Positions 34,254 through 45,427 of a DNA stretch of 64,000 bases are shown piece after piece. Origin of the DNA: Pseudomonas kilonensis (lineage in GTDB: Bacteria; Pseudomonadota; Gammaproteobacteria; Pseudomonadales; Pseudomonadaceae). The notes beneath the pieces are model-generated. The model was not told the DNA's origin. It did no database searches and saw only the letters and a list, made by a program, of their open reading frames with translations. The DNA lies in assembly GCF_001269885.1 (NCBI RefSeq), contig NZ_LHVH01000017.1, positions 496,001 through 560,000 on the forward strand, in the 5' to 3' direction. A program made the position numbers and the translations under genes. Each line of letters starts with the position of its first letter. The first letter of the stretch is position 1.

Positions 34254-35141
34254 TCAACCCCGACGACGCAGTGCGTCAATACGCTCTTCCAGCGGCGGGT
34301 GGCTCATGAACATGCGTGCCAGGCCCTGCTTGATGCCACCGTTGATGCCAAAGGCATTCAGGGTGTCGGGCATGTGCACCGGCAAGCCTTGCTCGGCGCG
34401 CAGGCGCTGCAGGGCACCGATCATGGCACTGGTGCCGGCCAGGCGTGCACCGGCGTCGTCGGCGCGGAACTCGCGCTTGCGCGAGAACCACATGACGATG
34501 GCGCTGGCGAGGATGCCCAGTACCAGCTCGGCGAAGATGGTCGCCACGTAGTAGGCGATGCCCTGGCCTTCTTCGTTCTTGAAGATCACCTTGTCGACGA
34601 AGTTGCCGATGATGCGGGCGAAGAACATCACGAAGGTGTTCACCACGCCCTGGATCAGCGCCAGGGTCACCATATCGCCGTTGGCGACGTGGCCGATCTC
34701 GTGGGCCAGCACGGCCTTGACTTCATCGGGCGAGAACCGCTCGAGCAACCCCTGGCTGACGGCGACCAGTGCGTCGTTCTTGTTCCAGCCGGTGGCGAAG
34801 GCGTTGGCCTCGTAGGCCGGGAAGATCCCGACTTCCGGCATCTTGATACCGGCTTCGCGGGACAGTTGCTCGACGGTCTGCAGCAGCCATTGTTCGTGAC
34901 GCGTGCGCGGCTGGCTGATGATCTGGGTGCCGGTGCTCATCTTCGCCATCCACTTGGAGATGAACAGCGAGAACAGGGAACCGGCGAAACCGAACACCGC
35001 ACAGAAGATCAGCAGCTGATTGAGGTTGAGGTCAACCCCATTGGCCGCCATGAACCCGTTGAAGCCGAAGAGGCTCAGGGTGATGCTGGCAATCAGCACG
35101 ACCGCCAGGTTAGTGGCCAAGAACAGCAGGATGCGCATCAT
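34254..35141 (-). CDS. htpX: Membrane zinc metalloprotease HtpX
   Basis: Inner-membrane M48-family protease of 295 residues that degrades damaged membrane proteins together with FtsH. Two N-terminal helices (about 4-26 and 42-62) precede the cytoplasmic catalytic part, with the zinc motif HEIGH (His147-His151) and the third ligand in [14 protein letters not shown]. Two more helices lie near 160-215. The C-terminus [12 protein letters not shown] is conserved. The ATG at 35141 ([14 protein letters not shown]) matches the family start, and AGGAG is about 12 bp upstream. A sigma-70-type promoter is visible. E. coli htpX is envelope-stress regulated. Confidence 0.95.
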   Translation of the reverse strand: MMRILLFLATNLAVVLIASITLSLFGFNGFMAANGVDLNLNQLLIFCAVFGFAGSLFSLFISKWMAKMSTGTQIISQPRTRHEQWLLQTVEQLSREAGIKMPEVGIFPAYEANAFATGWNKNDALVAVSQGLLERFSPDEVKAVLAHEIGHVANGDMVTLALIQGVVNTFVMFFARIIGNFVDKVIFKNEEGQGIAYYVATIFAELVLGILASAIVMWFSRKREFRADDAGARLAGTSAMIGALQRLRAEQGLPVHMPDTLNAFGINGGIKQGLARMFMSHPPLEERIDALRRRG

Positions 35142-35186
35142 GGTTGTGAAAATCTCCTCGTGCTAAAGATGTAGCGTTATGCGGGG

Positions 35187-35215
35187 TATATAAGGTGCTG
35201 CCGCAGGCTATTCAA
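35187..35215 (-). promoter_or_regulatory. Candidate sigma-70 promoter of htpX
   Basis: On the minus strand, -35 TTGAAT (35210-35215), a 17-bp spacer and -10 TATATA (35187-35192). CCCCGCAT just downstream recalls a heat-shock -10, but its spacing to a sigma-32 -35 is wrong. Confidence 0.55.
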
Positions 35216-35443
35216 CTCGCCGACTATTTCAAACTGTGTCCTACAGGCGTCCTAAATGTTTGAAAGACTTTTCTGAAAGTGAATGGGGAAAAGAAATACG
35301 ACGCCTGCCCCCCGTGAACGTTGAGCCTGGGGGGACGTCGGCGGTCCCGCCCGTAGTGTAGAAGGCCTTGCAGAGTCGGCAGAACGGATATGTTGCTGAA
35401 TCAAACAGCGTGCGAGGTGAGGACGCCTCGCACGCCGTCCGGC
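35216..35443. other. Intergenic region with two GC-rich hairpins
   Basis: Between the htpX promoter and the alaA stop. It contains a C6/G6 stem around 35308-35334 and, next to the alaA stop, a perfect 10-bp hairpin GCGTGCGAGG / CCTCGCACGC (35408-35417/35426-35435, 8-base loop). That hairpin has no T-run, so it may stabilise the 3' end of the alaA mRNA and need not terminate it. I see no gene here. Confidence 0.6.
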
Positions 35444-36655
35444 TTATTGACGGTAGGACTTGAGGAAGTTGCCGATCCGGCCAATGGCCTGGTCGAGGTC
35501 ATCGACCCGCGGTAGGGTCACGACGCGGAAGTGATCCGGCCACGGCCAGTTGAACGCCGTGCCCTGGACCACCAGCAGCTTTTCGGATAGCAGCAGGTCG
35601 AGGACGAATTTTTCATCGTTGTGGATCGGGCAGACCTTCGGGTCGATCCGCGGGAAGGCATACAGCGCGCCCATCGGCTTGACACAACTGACGCCGGGGA
35701 TGTCGTTGAGCAGTTCCCAGGTGCGATTGCGCTGTTCCAGCAGCCGGCCCTGGGGCAGGACCAGGTCGTTGATGCTCTGGTAGCCACCCAGCGCCGTCTG
35801 GATCGCATGCTGGCTCGGCACGTTGGCACACAGGCGCATGTTGGCCAGCATGTCGATGCCTTCGATGTAGCTCTGGGCATGGTGCTTGGGCCCGGAGATG
35901 GCGATCCAGCCGGAGCGGAAACCGGCGACCCGATAGGACTTGGACAGGCCGTTGAAGGTCAGGCACAGCAGGTCTGGCGCCAGGGACGCGGTGCACACAT
36001 GCACGGCATCGTCGTAGAGGATCTTGTCGTAGATCTCGTCGGAGAACACCACCAGGTTGTGCTGGCGGGCCAGTTCCAGCATGCCCAGCAGCACTTCCCT
36101 GGAATACACGGCGCCGGTCGGGTTGTTCGGGTTGATGATCACCAGTGCCTTGGTATTGGGCGTGATCTTGGCCTTGATGTCCGCCAGGTCGGGAAACCAG
36201 TTGGCCTGTTCGTCGCACAGGTAATGCACCGGGTTGCCACCGGACAGGCTCACGGCAGCGGTCCACAGCGGATAGTCCGGTGCCGGCACCAGCACTTCGT
36301 CACCGTTGTTGAGCAGGGCCTGCATGGACATCACGATCAGCTCGGACACGCCGTTGCCCAGGTAGATGTCCTCGATGCCGATCCCTTCGACCTGCTTCTG
36401 CTGGTAGTACTGCATCACGGCCTTGCGGGCACTGAACAGGCCCTTGGAGTCGCTGTAGCCCTGGGCCGTCGGCAGGTTGCGGATGACGTCCTGGAGGATT
36501 TCATCGGGCGCTTCGAAACCAAAGGGGGCCGGGTTGCCGATGTTCAGCTTGAGGATGCGATGGCCTTCCTCTTCCAGGCGTTTGGCGTGCTTGAGCACCG
36601 GGCCGCGAATGTCGTAGCAGACGTTGGCGAGCTTGTTCGATTTGCTGACCTGCAT
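35444..36655 (-). CDS. alaA: Alanine aminotransferase AlaA-like
   Basis: PLP-dependent class I aminotransferase of 403 residues making alanine from pyruvate and glutamate. The N-terminus MQVSKSNKLANVCYDIRGPV is typical of AlaA. LKLNIGNPAPFGFEAP, YSDSKGLFSARKAV, NGVSELI, NPNNPTGAVYS, FSDEIYDKILYD and FNGLSKSYRVAGFRSGW (PLP Lys) follow, and HFRVVTLPRVDDL lies near the end. The ATG at 36655 gives the family length, whereas an open frame further upstream overlaps the divergent msrB region. It is monocistronic. Confidence 0.92.
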   Translation of the reverse strand: MQVSKSNKLANVCYDIRGPVLKHAKRLEEEGHRILKLNIGNPAPFGFEAPDEILQDVIRNLPTAQGYSDSKGLFSARKAVMQYYQQKQVEGIGIEDIYLGNGVSELIVMSMQALLNNGDEVLVPAPDYPLWTAAVSLSGGNPVHYLCDEQANWFPDLADIKAKITPNTKALVIINPNNPTGAVYSREVLLGMLELARQHNLVVFSDEIYDKILYDDAVHVCTASLAPDLLCLTFNGLSKSYRVAGFRSGWIAISGPKHHAQSYIEGIDMLANMRLCANVPSQHAIQTALGGYQSINDLVLPQGRLLEQRNRTWELLNDIPGVSCVKPMGALYAFPRIDPKVCPIHNDEKFVLDLLLSEKLLVVQGTAFNWPWPDHFRVVTLPRVDDLDQAIGRIGNFLKSYRQ

Positions 36656-36875
36656 GGCGATGTGTTCCCGAAAATGAACGATCCAGGTGGCGTATGAACG
36701 GCCGTACTGGGGATCCTGCGTCTGTGCCCAGGCCTGGCGCGGTACATGCGTCACAATCCGTTTGAATGCGCATGACGTGGCTGCCAGACTGGCGTCTGAC
36801 GAGGCGCAATCATACGTGCCGCCCGATCTGCGGAAAAGCGTCGGATCGGGCTTTTTCAATTGCCGAGGTGGGACG

Positions 36876-37271
36876 ATGGAAAAGTTGGAGAAAACTCTTG
36901 AAGAATGGCACGCCATGCTCGACCCGGAGCAGTACAACGTCTGTCGATTGAAGGGCACCGAACGGCCGTTCTCCGGTAAATACAACGCCACCAAGACCGA
37001 CGGTGTGTACCACTGCATCTGCTGCAACGAACCGTTGTTCGATTCGCAGACCAAATTCGATTCCGGCTGCGGCTGGCCGAGTTTCTACGCGCCGATCGAG
37101 GGCAGCGCGGTGGTGGAGGTGCGGGACGTCAGCCACGGCATGATTCGCACCGAGGTGGTCTGCGCCAGATGCGACGCCCACTTGGGCCACGTCTTCCCCG
37201 ACGGCCCGCCTCCCACGGGTTTGCGGTACTGCATCAACTCGGTGTGTCTGGATCTGGTCCCACGGGGGTAA
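36876..37271 (+). CDS. msrB: Peptide methionine-R-sulfoxide reductase MsrB
   Basis: Repairs R-methionine sulfoxide in proteins, 131 residues. The zinc site is built from CICC and CARC (two CxxC pairs). [32 protein letters not shown] and the catalytic Cys in [10 protein letters not shown] are all present. GAGGTGGG precedes the ATG at 36876. It is divergent from alaA and followed after a REP pair by gpx, so oxidant-repair and peroxide-removal genes are neighbours. Confidence 0.95.
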   Translation: MEKLEKTLEEWHAMLDPEQYNVCRLKGTERPFSGKYNATKTDGVYHCICCNEPLFDSQTKFDSGCGWPSFYAPIEGSAVVEVRDVSHGMIRTEVVCARCDAHLGHVFPDGPPPTGLRYCINSVCLDLVPRG

Positions 37272-37275
37272 TTCA

Positions 37276-37363
37276 GTGGGAGCAAAGCTTGCTCGCGAAA
37301 CAGGGCGCCTCGATCTCTGAAAGACCGCATCGCCTTCATCGCGGGCAAGCCTTGCTCCCACAG
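37276..37363. repeat. REP doublet, GGGAGCAAAGC variant
   Basis: Facing cores GTGGGAGCAAAGCTTGCTCG and CGGGCAAGCCTTGCTCCCAC with a 45-bp centre, the same hybrid pair as at 21234-21322. It starts 5 bp after the msrB stop. Confidence 0.88.
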
Positions 37364-37455
37364 TCTGTTGTGTGGGTTTTTTCGATAATTAAATTGCATG
37401 CAATTTAATTGCTCGCTATCTTCAAGCTCCTCTTCTTCCCATCTGGAGCCTTGCC

Positions 37456-37941
37456 ATGAGCGACAACCTGCTGAGCATCCCGTGCACCACCATCAAGGGT
37501 GAGCAAAAGACCCTCGCCGATTTCGCCGGCAAGGCTGTGCTGGTGGTCAACACGGCCAGCCAGTGCGGGTTCACCCCGCAGTACAAGGGGCTTGAGGCGC
37601 TGTGGCAGACCTACAAGGACCAGGGCCTGGTGGTGCTGGGCTTTCCCTGCAATCAGTTCGGTAAGCAGGAGCCGGGCAACGAAGGGGCGATTACCGAGTT
37701 TTGCGAGCTGAACTTCGGTGTGAGTTTTCCGCTGTTCAAGAAAATCGAGGTCAACGGTGCCAACGCCCATCCCCTGTTCGTCCAGCTTAAACAGCGGGCG
37801 CCTGGCGTGCTGGGGTCCAAAGGCATCAAGTGGAATTTCACCAAGTTCCTGATCGGCAAGGACGGTCAGGTGGTCAAGCGTTTTGCCCCGACCACCAAGC
37901 CCCAGGACCTGACCGGTGAGATCGAAGCGCTGCTCAAATGA
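37456..37941 (+). CDS. Glutathione peroxidase-family thiol peroxidase
   Basis: Peroxide reductase of 161 residues with the thioredoxin fold. The catalytic Cys is in VNTASQCGFTPQYKGLE. The Gln and Trp partners are in GFPCNQFGKQEPGNE and KWNFTKFLI. The second Cys in FPCNQF and the absence of a tetramer loop suggest a monomeric enzyme that may use thioredoxin (inference). GGAG precedes the ATG. Its stop overlaps the start of the MarR-type gene by 4 bp, so the two are translationally coupled. Confidence 0.92.
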   Translation: MSDNLLSIPCTTIKGEQKTLADFAGKAVLVVNTASQCGFTPQYKGLEALWQTYKDQGLVVLGFPCNQFGKQEPGNEGAITEFCELNFGVSFPLFKKIEVNGANAHPLFVQLKQRAPGVLGSKGIKWNFTKFLIGKDGQVVKRFAPTTKPQDLTGEIEALLK

Positions 37942-38382
37942 ATGACCTGTCAGCCGATTCGCTGAAACTCGACAGCCAGTTGTGCTTCAAGCTGTACGCC
38001 GCTTCGCGTGCGGTGATTCGTGGCTACAAGCCAATGCTCGATCAGCTCGGCCTGACCTATCCGCAATACCTGGTGATGCTGGTGTTGTGGGAATGGCAGG
38101 ACACGGCCCCGCAACAGCCGACGGTCAAGGCCCTGGGTGAGCGTTTGGCGCTGGATTCCGGCACGCTGACGCCACTGCTCAAGCGCCTGGAACAGTTGGA
38201 CCTGGTCCAGCGCCAGCGTTCGGCCCGGGACGAGCGGGAGGTGCACTTGAGCCTGTCGGCAGCAGGGCGAGCGTTGCGTGAACAGGTCGGCCCGCTCAAG
38301 GCCCGCCTGTTATGTGACAGCGGTGTTGACCTGGACCGCCTCGGAACGTTGCGAGACGGTCTCGATCACCTGCTGGGCCAGA

Positions 38383-38399
<17 letters not shown>
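37938..38399 (+). CDS. OhrR-like MarR regulator coupled to glutathione peroxidase
   Basis: A 153-residue MarR-family repressor, clearly a paralogue of OhrR at 23187-23648. Shared words are LCFKLYAASRAV, YKPMLDQLGLTYPQYLVMLVLWE and the LDSGTLTPLLKRLE recognition region. Cys16 (SQLCFKLY) is at the peroxide-sensing position, so it probably responds to oxidation. ATGA overlap with gpx means both proteins are made from one message, and it may autoregulate that operon. The 3' end overlaps the convergent kinase gene by 17 bp. Confidence 0.9.
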
Positions 38400-40719
<2,320 letters not shown>

Positions 40720-40867
40720 TTACGTTTCCCTTCGCCGGTCAAGCATAGCTGATCATCTCTGAATACCGGTGCAGCCGGTGTGTATTGTGTGAAGTAGACC
40801 CGCCATTGGATACGGCGTTTCGTTGCTGGAGCGCCATCATTACTGTGAACCTGTCCGAGGAGAAGAC

Positions 40868-41758
40868 GTGGACTCGCGATTGAATGCTTTTCTTGAGCGT
40901 GCCGATGCCGTGCTGGCCCGGATCGAACCTTTGCTGCCGGCGCCTCGGCCCTCCATCGATTGGACCCAGACCCTGGCCGCCCGCTGGCAGCGTGACGGGC
41001 GCAGCGGCTATCTGATACCGCTGCAGGTCAGCCTCGACATGCGCTTGTCGGACCTGATCGGCGTGGAGCGCCAGGTTGAACAACTGGGCCGCAACACGCG
41101 GCAATTCATCGATGGCATGCCCGCCAACCATGCCTTGCTCTGGGGCTCGCGTGGCACCGGCAAGTCGTCCCTGGTGCGCGCCCTGTTGGCTGAGCATGCC
41201 CAGCATGGCCTGCGCTTGATCGAGATCGAACGCGATCACCTGGCCGATCTGCCCCGCGTGGTCGAGCAGGTGGCGAAACTGCCCCAGCGCTTCGTGTTGT
41301 TCTGCGATGACTTGTCGTTCGAATCCGGTGAAGGCGATTACCGCGTGCTCAAGAGCGTGTTGGATGGATCCCTGGTGCAGGCGCCGGACAACGTGCTGCT
41401 GTATGCCACCTCCAACCGTCGTCACCTGGTGCCGGAAAAGGAAAGCGACAACGAGAATTGGAAGCGGGTCGACGGCGAACTTCACCCCAGCGAAGCGGTA
41501 GAAGACAAGATCGCCTTGTCCGACCGCTTTGGCTTGTGGCTGTCGTTTTATCCGTTTACCCAGGAGCATTTCCTCAACGTGGTGGAGCACTGGATCGGCG
41601 AACTGGCGGCCAAGGCCGGCCTGGCCTGGCAGCGCGACGAAGCGCTGGATGTACTGGCGGTGCGCTGGGCAACCGGGCGCGGCAATCGCAACGGACGTTG
41701 CGCCTATCAGTTTGCCCGTTATTGGGTTGGCCTGAAATTGTTGGAGCACAAGGCATGA
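40868..41758 (+). CDS. DUF815-type AAA+ ATPase
   Basis: P-loop ATPase of 296 residues. Walker A is LLWGSRGTGKSSLVRAL and Walker B RFVLFCDDLSFESGEGDY. LLYATSNRRHLVPE is sensor 1, and DRFGLWLSFYPFTQEHFLNVV is typical of the DUF815 group. The function of this family is not established. The GTG at 40868 has GAGGAG at ideal spacing; an earlier in-frame codon has none. Its stop overlaps the fRMsr start (ATGA), so the two are coupled, which hints at a shared role in protein or metabolite repair (inference). Confidence 0.88.
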   Translation: MDSRLNAFLERADAVLARIEPLLPAPRPSIDWTQTLAARWQRDGRSGYLIPLQVSLDMRLSDLIGVERQVEQLGRNTRQFIDGMPANHALLWGSRGTGKSSLVRALLAEHAQHGLRLIEIERDHLADLPRVVEQVAKLPQRFVLFCDDLSFESGEGDYRVLKSVLDGSLVQAPDNVLLYATSNRRHLVPEKESDNENWKRVDGELHPSEAVEDKIALSDRFGLWLSFYPFTQEHFLNVVEHWIGELAAKAGLAWQRDEALDVLAVRWATGRGNRNGRCAYQFARYWVGLKLLEHKA

Positions 41759-42237
41759 TCGATTTGAAGGGCACCGGAGTCGGCCTTGACGGCTACGCGC
41801 TGTTATCGGCACAGCTGGAATCCTTGCTGGCCGATGAGCGTGACTTCATCGCCAACGCCGCGCAGTTCTCGGCTTTCCTGTCCAGTCAGCTGGATGATCT
41901 GAACTGGGCCGGTTTCTACCTCAATCGCAACGAAGAGTTGGTCCTGGGACCGTTCCAGGGCCAGATCGCCTGCGTGCGGATCCCCTTTGGCCGCGGTGTA
42001 TGCGGTACGGCGGCCGCGACCCGGCAGACCCAGCGCGTCGAAGACGTCCATGCCTTCGCCGGGCACATCGCCTGCGACAGCGCGTCGAACAGCGAGCTGG
42101 TGGTGCCGCTGGTCAAGGACGGGCGCCTGATCGGCGTGCTCGACCTGGACAGTCCGAAACTGGCGCGCTTTACCGAACATGATCAAGCCGGCATCGAGCA
42201 GTTGGCCGCGATCTTCCTGCGCCTGACGGATTGCTGA
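41755..42237 (+). CDS. msrC: Free methionine-(R)-sulfoxide reductase (GAF domain)
   Basis: Reduces free R-methionine sulfoxide with a thioredoxin-linked Cys relay. The 160 residues form a single GAF domain. Three cysteines, Cys73, Cys83 and Cys107, have the same 10- and 24-residue spacing as the catalytic set of E. coli fRMsr (Cys84/94/118). They occur in IACVRIPFGRGVCGTAA and HIACDSASNSE, and DLDSP lies near the end. It is translationally coupled to the DUF815 ATPase. With MsrB at 36876 it covers both protein-bound and free R-sulfoxides. Confidence 0.93.
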   Translation: MIDLKGTGVGLDGYALLSAQLESLLADERDFIANAAQFSAFLSSQLDDLNWAGFYLNRNEELVLGPFQGQIACVRIPFGRGVCGTAAATRQTQRVEDVHAFAGHIACDSASNSELVVPLVKDGRLIGVLDLDSPKLARFTEHDQAGIEQLAAIFLRLTDC

Positions 42238-42245
42238 CTCGCTTT

Positions 42246-42354
42246 GCGTAGGAGCTGGCGAAGCCTGTGATCTTTTGATCTTTTGATCGTTCGCTTGAGG
42301 TTCAAGCGTCAGGGGAAAGATCGCAGCCTCGCTTCGCTCGTCAGCTCCTACAGG
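42246..42354. repeat. Second repeat family copy (GTAGGAGCTG..CAGCTCCTAC)
   Basis: Outer arms GTAGGAGCTGGCGAAGC (42248 on) and its partial inverse ending CAGCTCCTAC at 42352. It contains two TGATCTTT-type direct units (GATCTTTT x2) and AAAGATCGCAGCCTCGC. It is related to 13354-13460 and distinct from the GTGGGAGC REPs. Confidence 0.82.
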
Positions 42355-42362
42355 GATAGCCT

Positions 42363-45311
42363 TCATGCCTTCAACCCTGCCTTGACCAGCAGGCCGTGGG
42401 GGTCGATTTCATCGATCTGGTGTGGGTCGAGGAACTGGTTGGCGTAGCTCTCGTAGATTTTTTCTTCGATGAACAGCCCGAACAGCTCGGGATCGATATG
42501 GGCGTCACGGCACATGGTGGCCATGATGCCCAGGGCCTCGCTCAGTTTCTTGGCTTTCTTGTAGGGGCGGTCGGCCGCCGTCAGTGCTTCGAAAATGTCG
42601 GCAATGGCCATCATGCGCGCCGGCAGGCTCATCTCTTCGCGCTGGAGGCGCTTGGGGTAACCACTGCCATCCATTTTCTCGTGATGACCGCCAGCGATCT
42701 CCGCCACGCTGTCCAGGTGACTGGGGAAGGGCAACTGGCTGAGCATCAGGATCGTCTGCACCATGTGATGATTGATGACGTAGCGCTCCTCGCGGGTCAG
42801 CGTGCCGCGCGTGATGCTCAGGTTGTAGAGTTCGCCGCGGTTGTATTTCCAGGCCGGAACATCGAGCTGGAAGCCCCATGGGTTGTCCGCCGGGATCAGT
42901 TCGGCCGCGTGGCGCTCAAGCAGGTGTTCGGGCTTGTCTGCCAGCAGCGGCTCAGTGACCGGTAGTGTCGGCTTGGGCGTGCGATTCTGGCGTCGGTTCT
43001 CTTCCCAGGAAACCCCCAGGCGATCGTCGAGGGTCCGGGTCCACGGGCGTTGGGCAATCTGCTGCAGGCGTTGCAGGTCGGCCTCGGCCATGGCTTCGGC
43101 GCCCAGGTTGCAACGGGCGACGAAGGCGAAGTCGTCATCCAGGGCCGTCAATGTCGCGTCACGCTGTTGCGCCAGGGATGACGGCTCGCCGCCGCTTGCC
43201 ACGGCCTGCCAGTAGTCGACCCAGGCGTCGCGCTTGAGCACTTCGAAGCGGGTGCGTATTTCGTGGACCCGGTCGTTCAGGGTTTCCAGTTTGGTGGCTT
43301 TGTCGACCACGTATTCGGGAGTGGTGACCTTGCCGCAATCGTGCAGCCAGGCGGCGATGTGCAGGGCTTCCCATTCATCCTCCGTTGGCCGGTAGGCGTC
43401 GAATGCCGGTGCCTGGCTGGCAGCGGCGGCCTGGGCGAGCATCAGGGTCAGGACCGGCACCCGCTGGCAATGGCCGCCGGTATAGGGACTCTTGGCATCG
43501 ATCGCGCCGGCCAGCAATTGGATGAAGGCGTCCAGCAATTGCTTTTGCCTGGCTTGCAGGCGCTGGGCCTCGATGCTCACGGCGGCGGCGCCGGACACGG
43601 CCTGGAGGAAGGCGATGCGGTCGGGCTGCAGTTTTTCCAGGTCGGCTTCGGTGCCGCTGTCGGTGACCAGCAACACCAGTACGCCGACGGTTTCCTGATG
43701 CCGATTGCGCAGGCGAATACCGATCAAGTGGACGCGCGGGGAGTCCAGCTCCCGCAGCACGCCCTGCAGGTCGCCCGCCTGTTCGAAGCCCAGGGATGCC
43801 ACGAGGTTGTCCGAGGTAGCCAGTTGCTGGAGCCATGGCGGGCTGGCGCTCGCCTGTAGTGCATGGCTGCGCAACTTGAAGGCGTCGAGGTCCCTGGGCG
43901 TTCCATCGATCACCAGCCCATACGGCTTGACCCGATTGTCGTCGTTCTCGCGCAGGTAGATCAGGCCGGCCTGGGCCTGGCCGATCTTCACGGTTTCAAA
44001 CAACACCCGTTCCAGCAACGGGGCGAAGCGGGTTTCGGCGCGCAGGCTGGCGGTGATTTCAAAGAAACTTGCCAGGGTCTCTTTCATGCGCGCCATCGAG
44101 ACGCTCAACTGATCGACCTCCAGCACCGGGGAGCGACGGGACACCGGGTAGTTGAAGTCAAAGCTGCGAATGGCATCGGCCTCCTGCACCAGTTCGCGCA
44201 AAGGCTTGACCAGGATCCTGGACGTCAGCCAGCCCAGGGGCAGGCACAGCAGCAGGGTGGCGAGGGTGATGAGCGCGCCTTGCCAGCGCATGCGGTAGGC
44301 ATTGTCCAGCAGCTCATCTTCAGGGACCAGCAACGCCAGTTCCAGGCCTTGGGGCCCGCCTTCCTGCATGTGGCTGCGAGACACGATCCACTGGCGTCCG
44401 GCCGCTTCCAGGCGCGTGGTGTCAGTGTTGTTGTCGAGTGCGGCGGCGATGGCCGGGCTGAGGTCGCGGGCCTTGATCAGGTGTGTCGACTGGGCGTCGG
44501 CGAGCAGCCGGCGGCTGTCGGGATAACCCACAGCGTTGCCCCTGGGATCAAGCAGCACGACCTCGGTGCCAGCCGTCACCTTGTGCTTGGCCAGGGTCTG
44601 GGACAGGGCCACCAGGGTCAGGTCGGCGCCGATGACAGCCTGCTCGCCACTGCGCCGGGCGAGGGTGGTGCCGACGTTTTGGGTGGAGAAAAAAACGTAG
44701 GGCTCGGTGGTAATCTGCTCGGTGCTGCCGACGGCGCTGCGAAACCAGCTGCGGCCGCGGGGATCGTAGATTTCGTCGGCTATGTCCCGGCGCCCGATGA
44801 GTGTCAGGGCCTCGTCGTAGAACCGCGACTGGGAATGAACCGGGCCTTGCTCGGTGGCCCGTTCCACGGTCCAGACCTGGTAGGCCGAGTTGGCCGGCGC
44901 CTGCAGGGCGGCTTTCAGGGCCGCGGTGCGCAGCGGCCGGACCATCAGGAAATTGCCGCGCTGATCGCCCAGGTACAACGATGCCAGGTTAGGGTTGTCC
45001 CGCAGCGCCTGGCTGAAGGGCACGAGCAGGGCCAGGCGTTGCGCCATCTGCGGCGTGCGCGTCGCCGGGTAGTCAGCCAGCAGGCTCAACAGGTGACGGA
45101 TGGGTTCGTAGGTGTCGTACAAATCCAGGCGCACGTCCTGTTCAATACGGTTGAACAGTTTTTCACTGCTGGAGAGGATGATTTGCGTGGTTTGCCGGTA
45201 ATTGAAAACCCCCAGCACCACCCCGGTCAGCAGCAAAAGCAGGGTAAACATCACGCTGATGTGGACGTGCAGGGGGAACCGGCGTTTGTCCGGACGCGGT
45301 GCGCTGGGCAT
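42363..45311 (-). CDS. Membrane HD-GYP protein, putative cyclic-di-GMP phosphodiesterase
   Basis: A 982-residue signalling protein. The first membrane helix (about 18-40) leads to a large periplasmic Cache-like sensor (about 45-320: GRSWFRSAVGSTEQITTEPY). A second helix (about 335-360), HAMP (about 360-415) and a GAF-like domain (about 430-590) follow, then the HD-GYP domain. The HD half is intact (AAWLHDCGKVTTPEYV), as is the second half (HHEKMDGSGYPKRL). Between them lies an unusually long insertion of around 120 residues. Likely to hydrolyse c-di-GMP in response to a small ligand. TTGGAGTG precedes the ATG at 45311. Confidence 0.9.
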   Translation of the reverse strand: MPSAPRPDKRRFPLHVHISVMFTLLLLLTGVVLGVFNYRQTTQIILSSSEKLFNRIEQDVRLDLYDTYEPIRHLLSLLADYPATRTPQMAQRLALLVPFSQALRDNPNLASLYLGDQRGNFLMVRPLRTAALKAALQAPANSAYQVWTVERATEQGPVHSQSRFYDEALTLIGRRDIADEIYDPRGRSWFRSAVGSTEQITTEPYVFFSTQNVGTTLARRSGEQAVIGADLTLVALSQTLAKHKVTAGTEVVLLDPRGNAVGYPDSRRLLADAQSTHLIKARDLSPAIAAALDNNTDTTRLEAAGRQWIVSRSHMQEGGPQGLELALLVPEDELLDNAYRMRWQGALITLATLLLCLPLGWLTSRILVKPLRELVQEADAIRSFDFNYPVSRRSPVLEVDQLSVSMARMKETLASFFEITASLRAETRFAPLLERVLFETVKIGQAQAGLIYLRENDDNRVKPYGLVIDGTPRDLDAFKLRSHALQASASPPWLQQLATSDNLVASLGFEQAGDLQGVLRELDSPRVHLIGIRLRNRHQETVGVLVLLVTDSGTEADLEKLQPDRIAFLQAVSGAAAVSIEAQRLQARQKQLLDAFIQLLAGAIDAKSPYTGGHCQRVPVLTLMLAQAAAASQAPAFDAYRPTEDEWEALHIAAWLHDCGKVTTPEYVVDKATKLETLNDRVHEIRTRFEVLKRDAWVDYWQAVASGGEPSSLAQQRDATLTALDDDFAFVARCNLGAEAMAEADLQRLQQIAQRPWTRTLDDRLGVSWEENRRQNRTPKPTLPVTEPLLADKPEHLLERHAAELIPADNPWGFQLDVPAWKYNRGELYNLSITRGTLTREERYVINHHMVQTILMLSQLPFPSHLDSVAEIAGGHHEKMDGSGYPKRLQREEMSLPARMMAIADIFEALTAADRPYKKAKKLSEALGIMATMCRDAHIDPELFGLFIEEKIYESYANQFLDPHQIDEIDPHGLLVKAGLKA

Positions 45312-45427
45312 TGCAGTCACTCCAAGTGTCAGGGGGTGTTCTCGATGGGTGTTCCCGCGTGCAAGGGAAACCGATCGAGAACCCCCCAGGTACGCACTGC
45401 TGAGCGAATAGCATAGTAAACGCTGGA

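Noticed and set aside
35142..35220. A sigma-32 heat-shock promoter for htpX
   Set aside because: CCCCGCAT resembles the -10, but GTTGAA is too far away. A sigma-70 pair with 17-bp spacing fits better.
43863..45416. Long open frames antisense to real genes (for example 43863-45416 and 46124-47776 on plus, 2603-4030 and 29657-31159 on minus)
   Set aside because: GC-rich codon bias leaves the opposite strand open. The products are rich in His, Gln, Arg and Gly without family motifs, and each faces a gene with clear domains.
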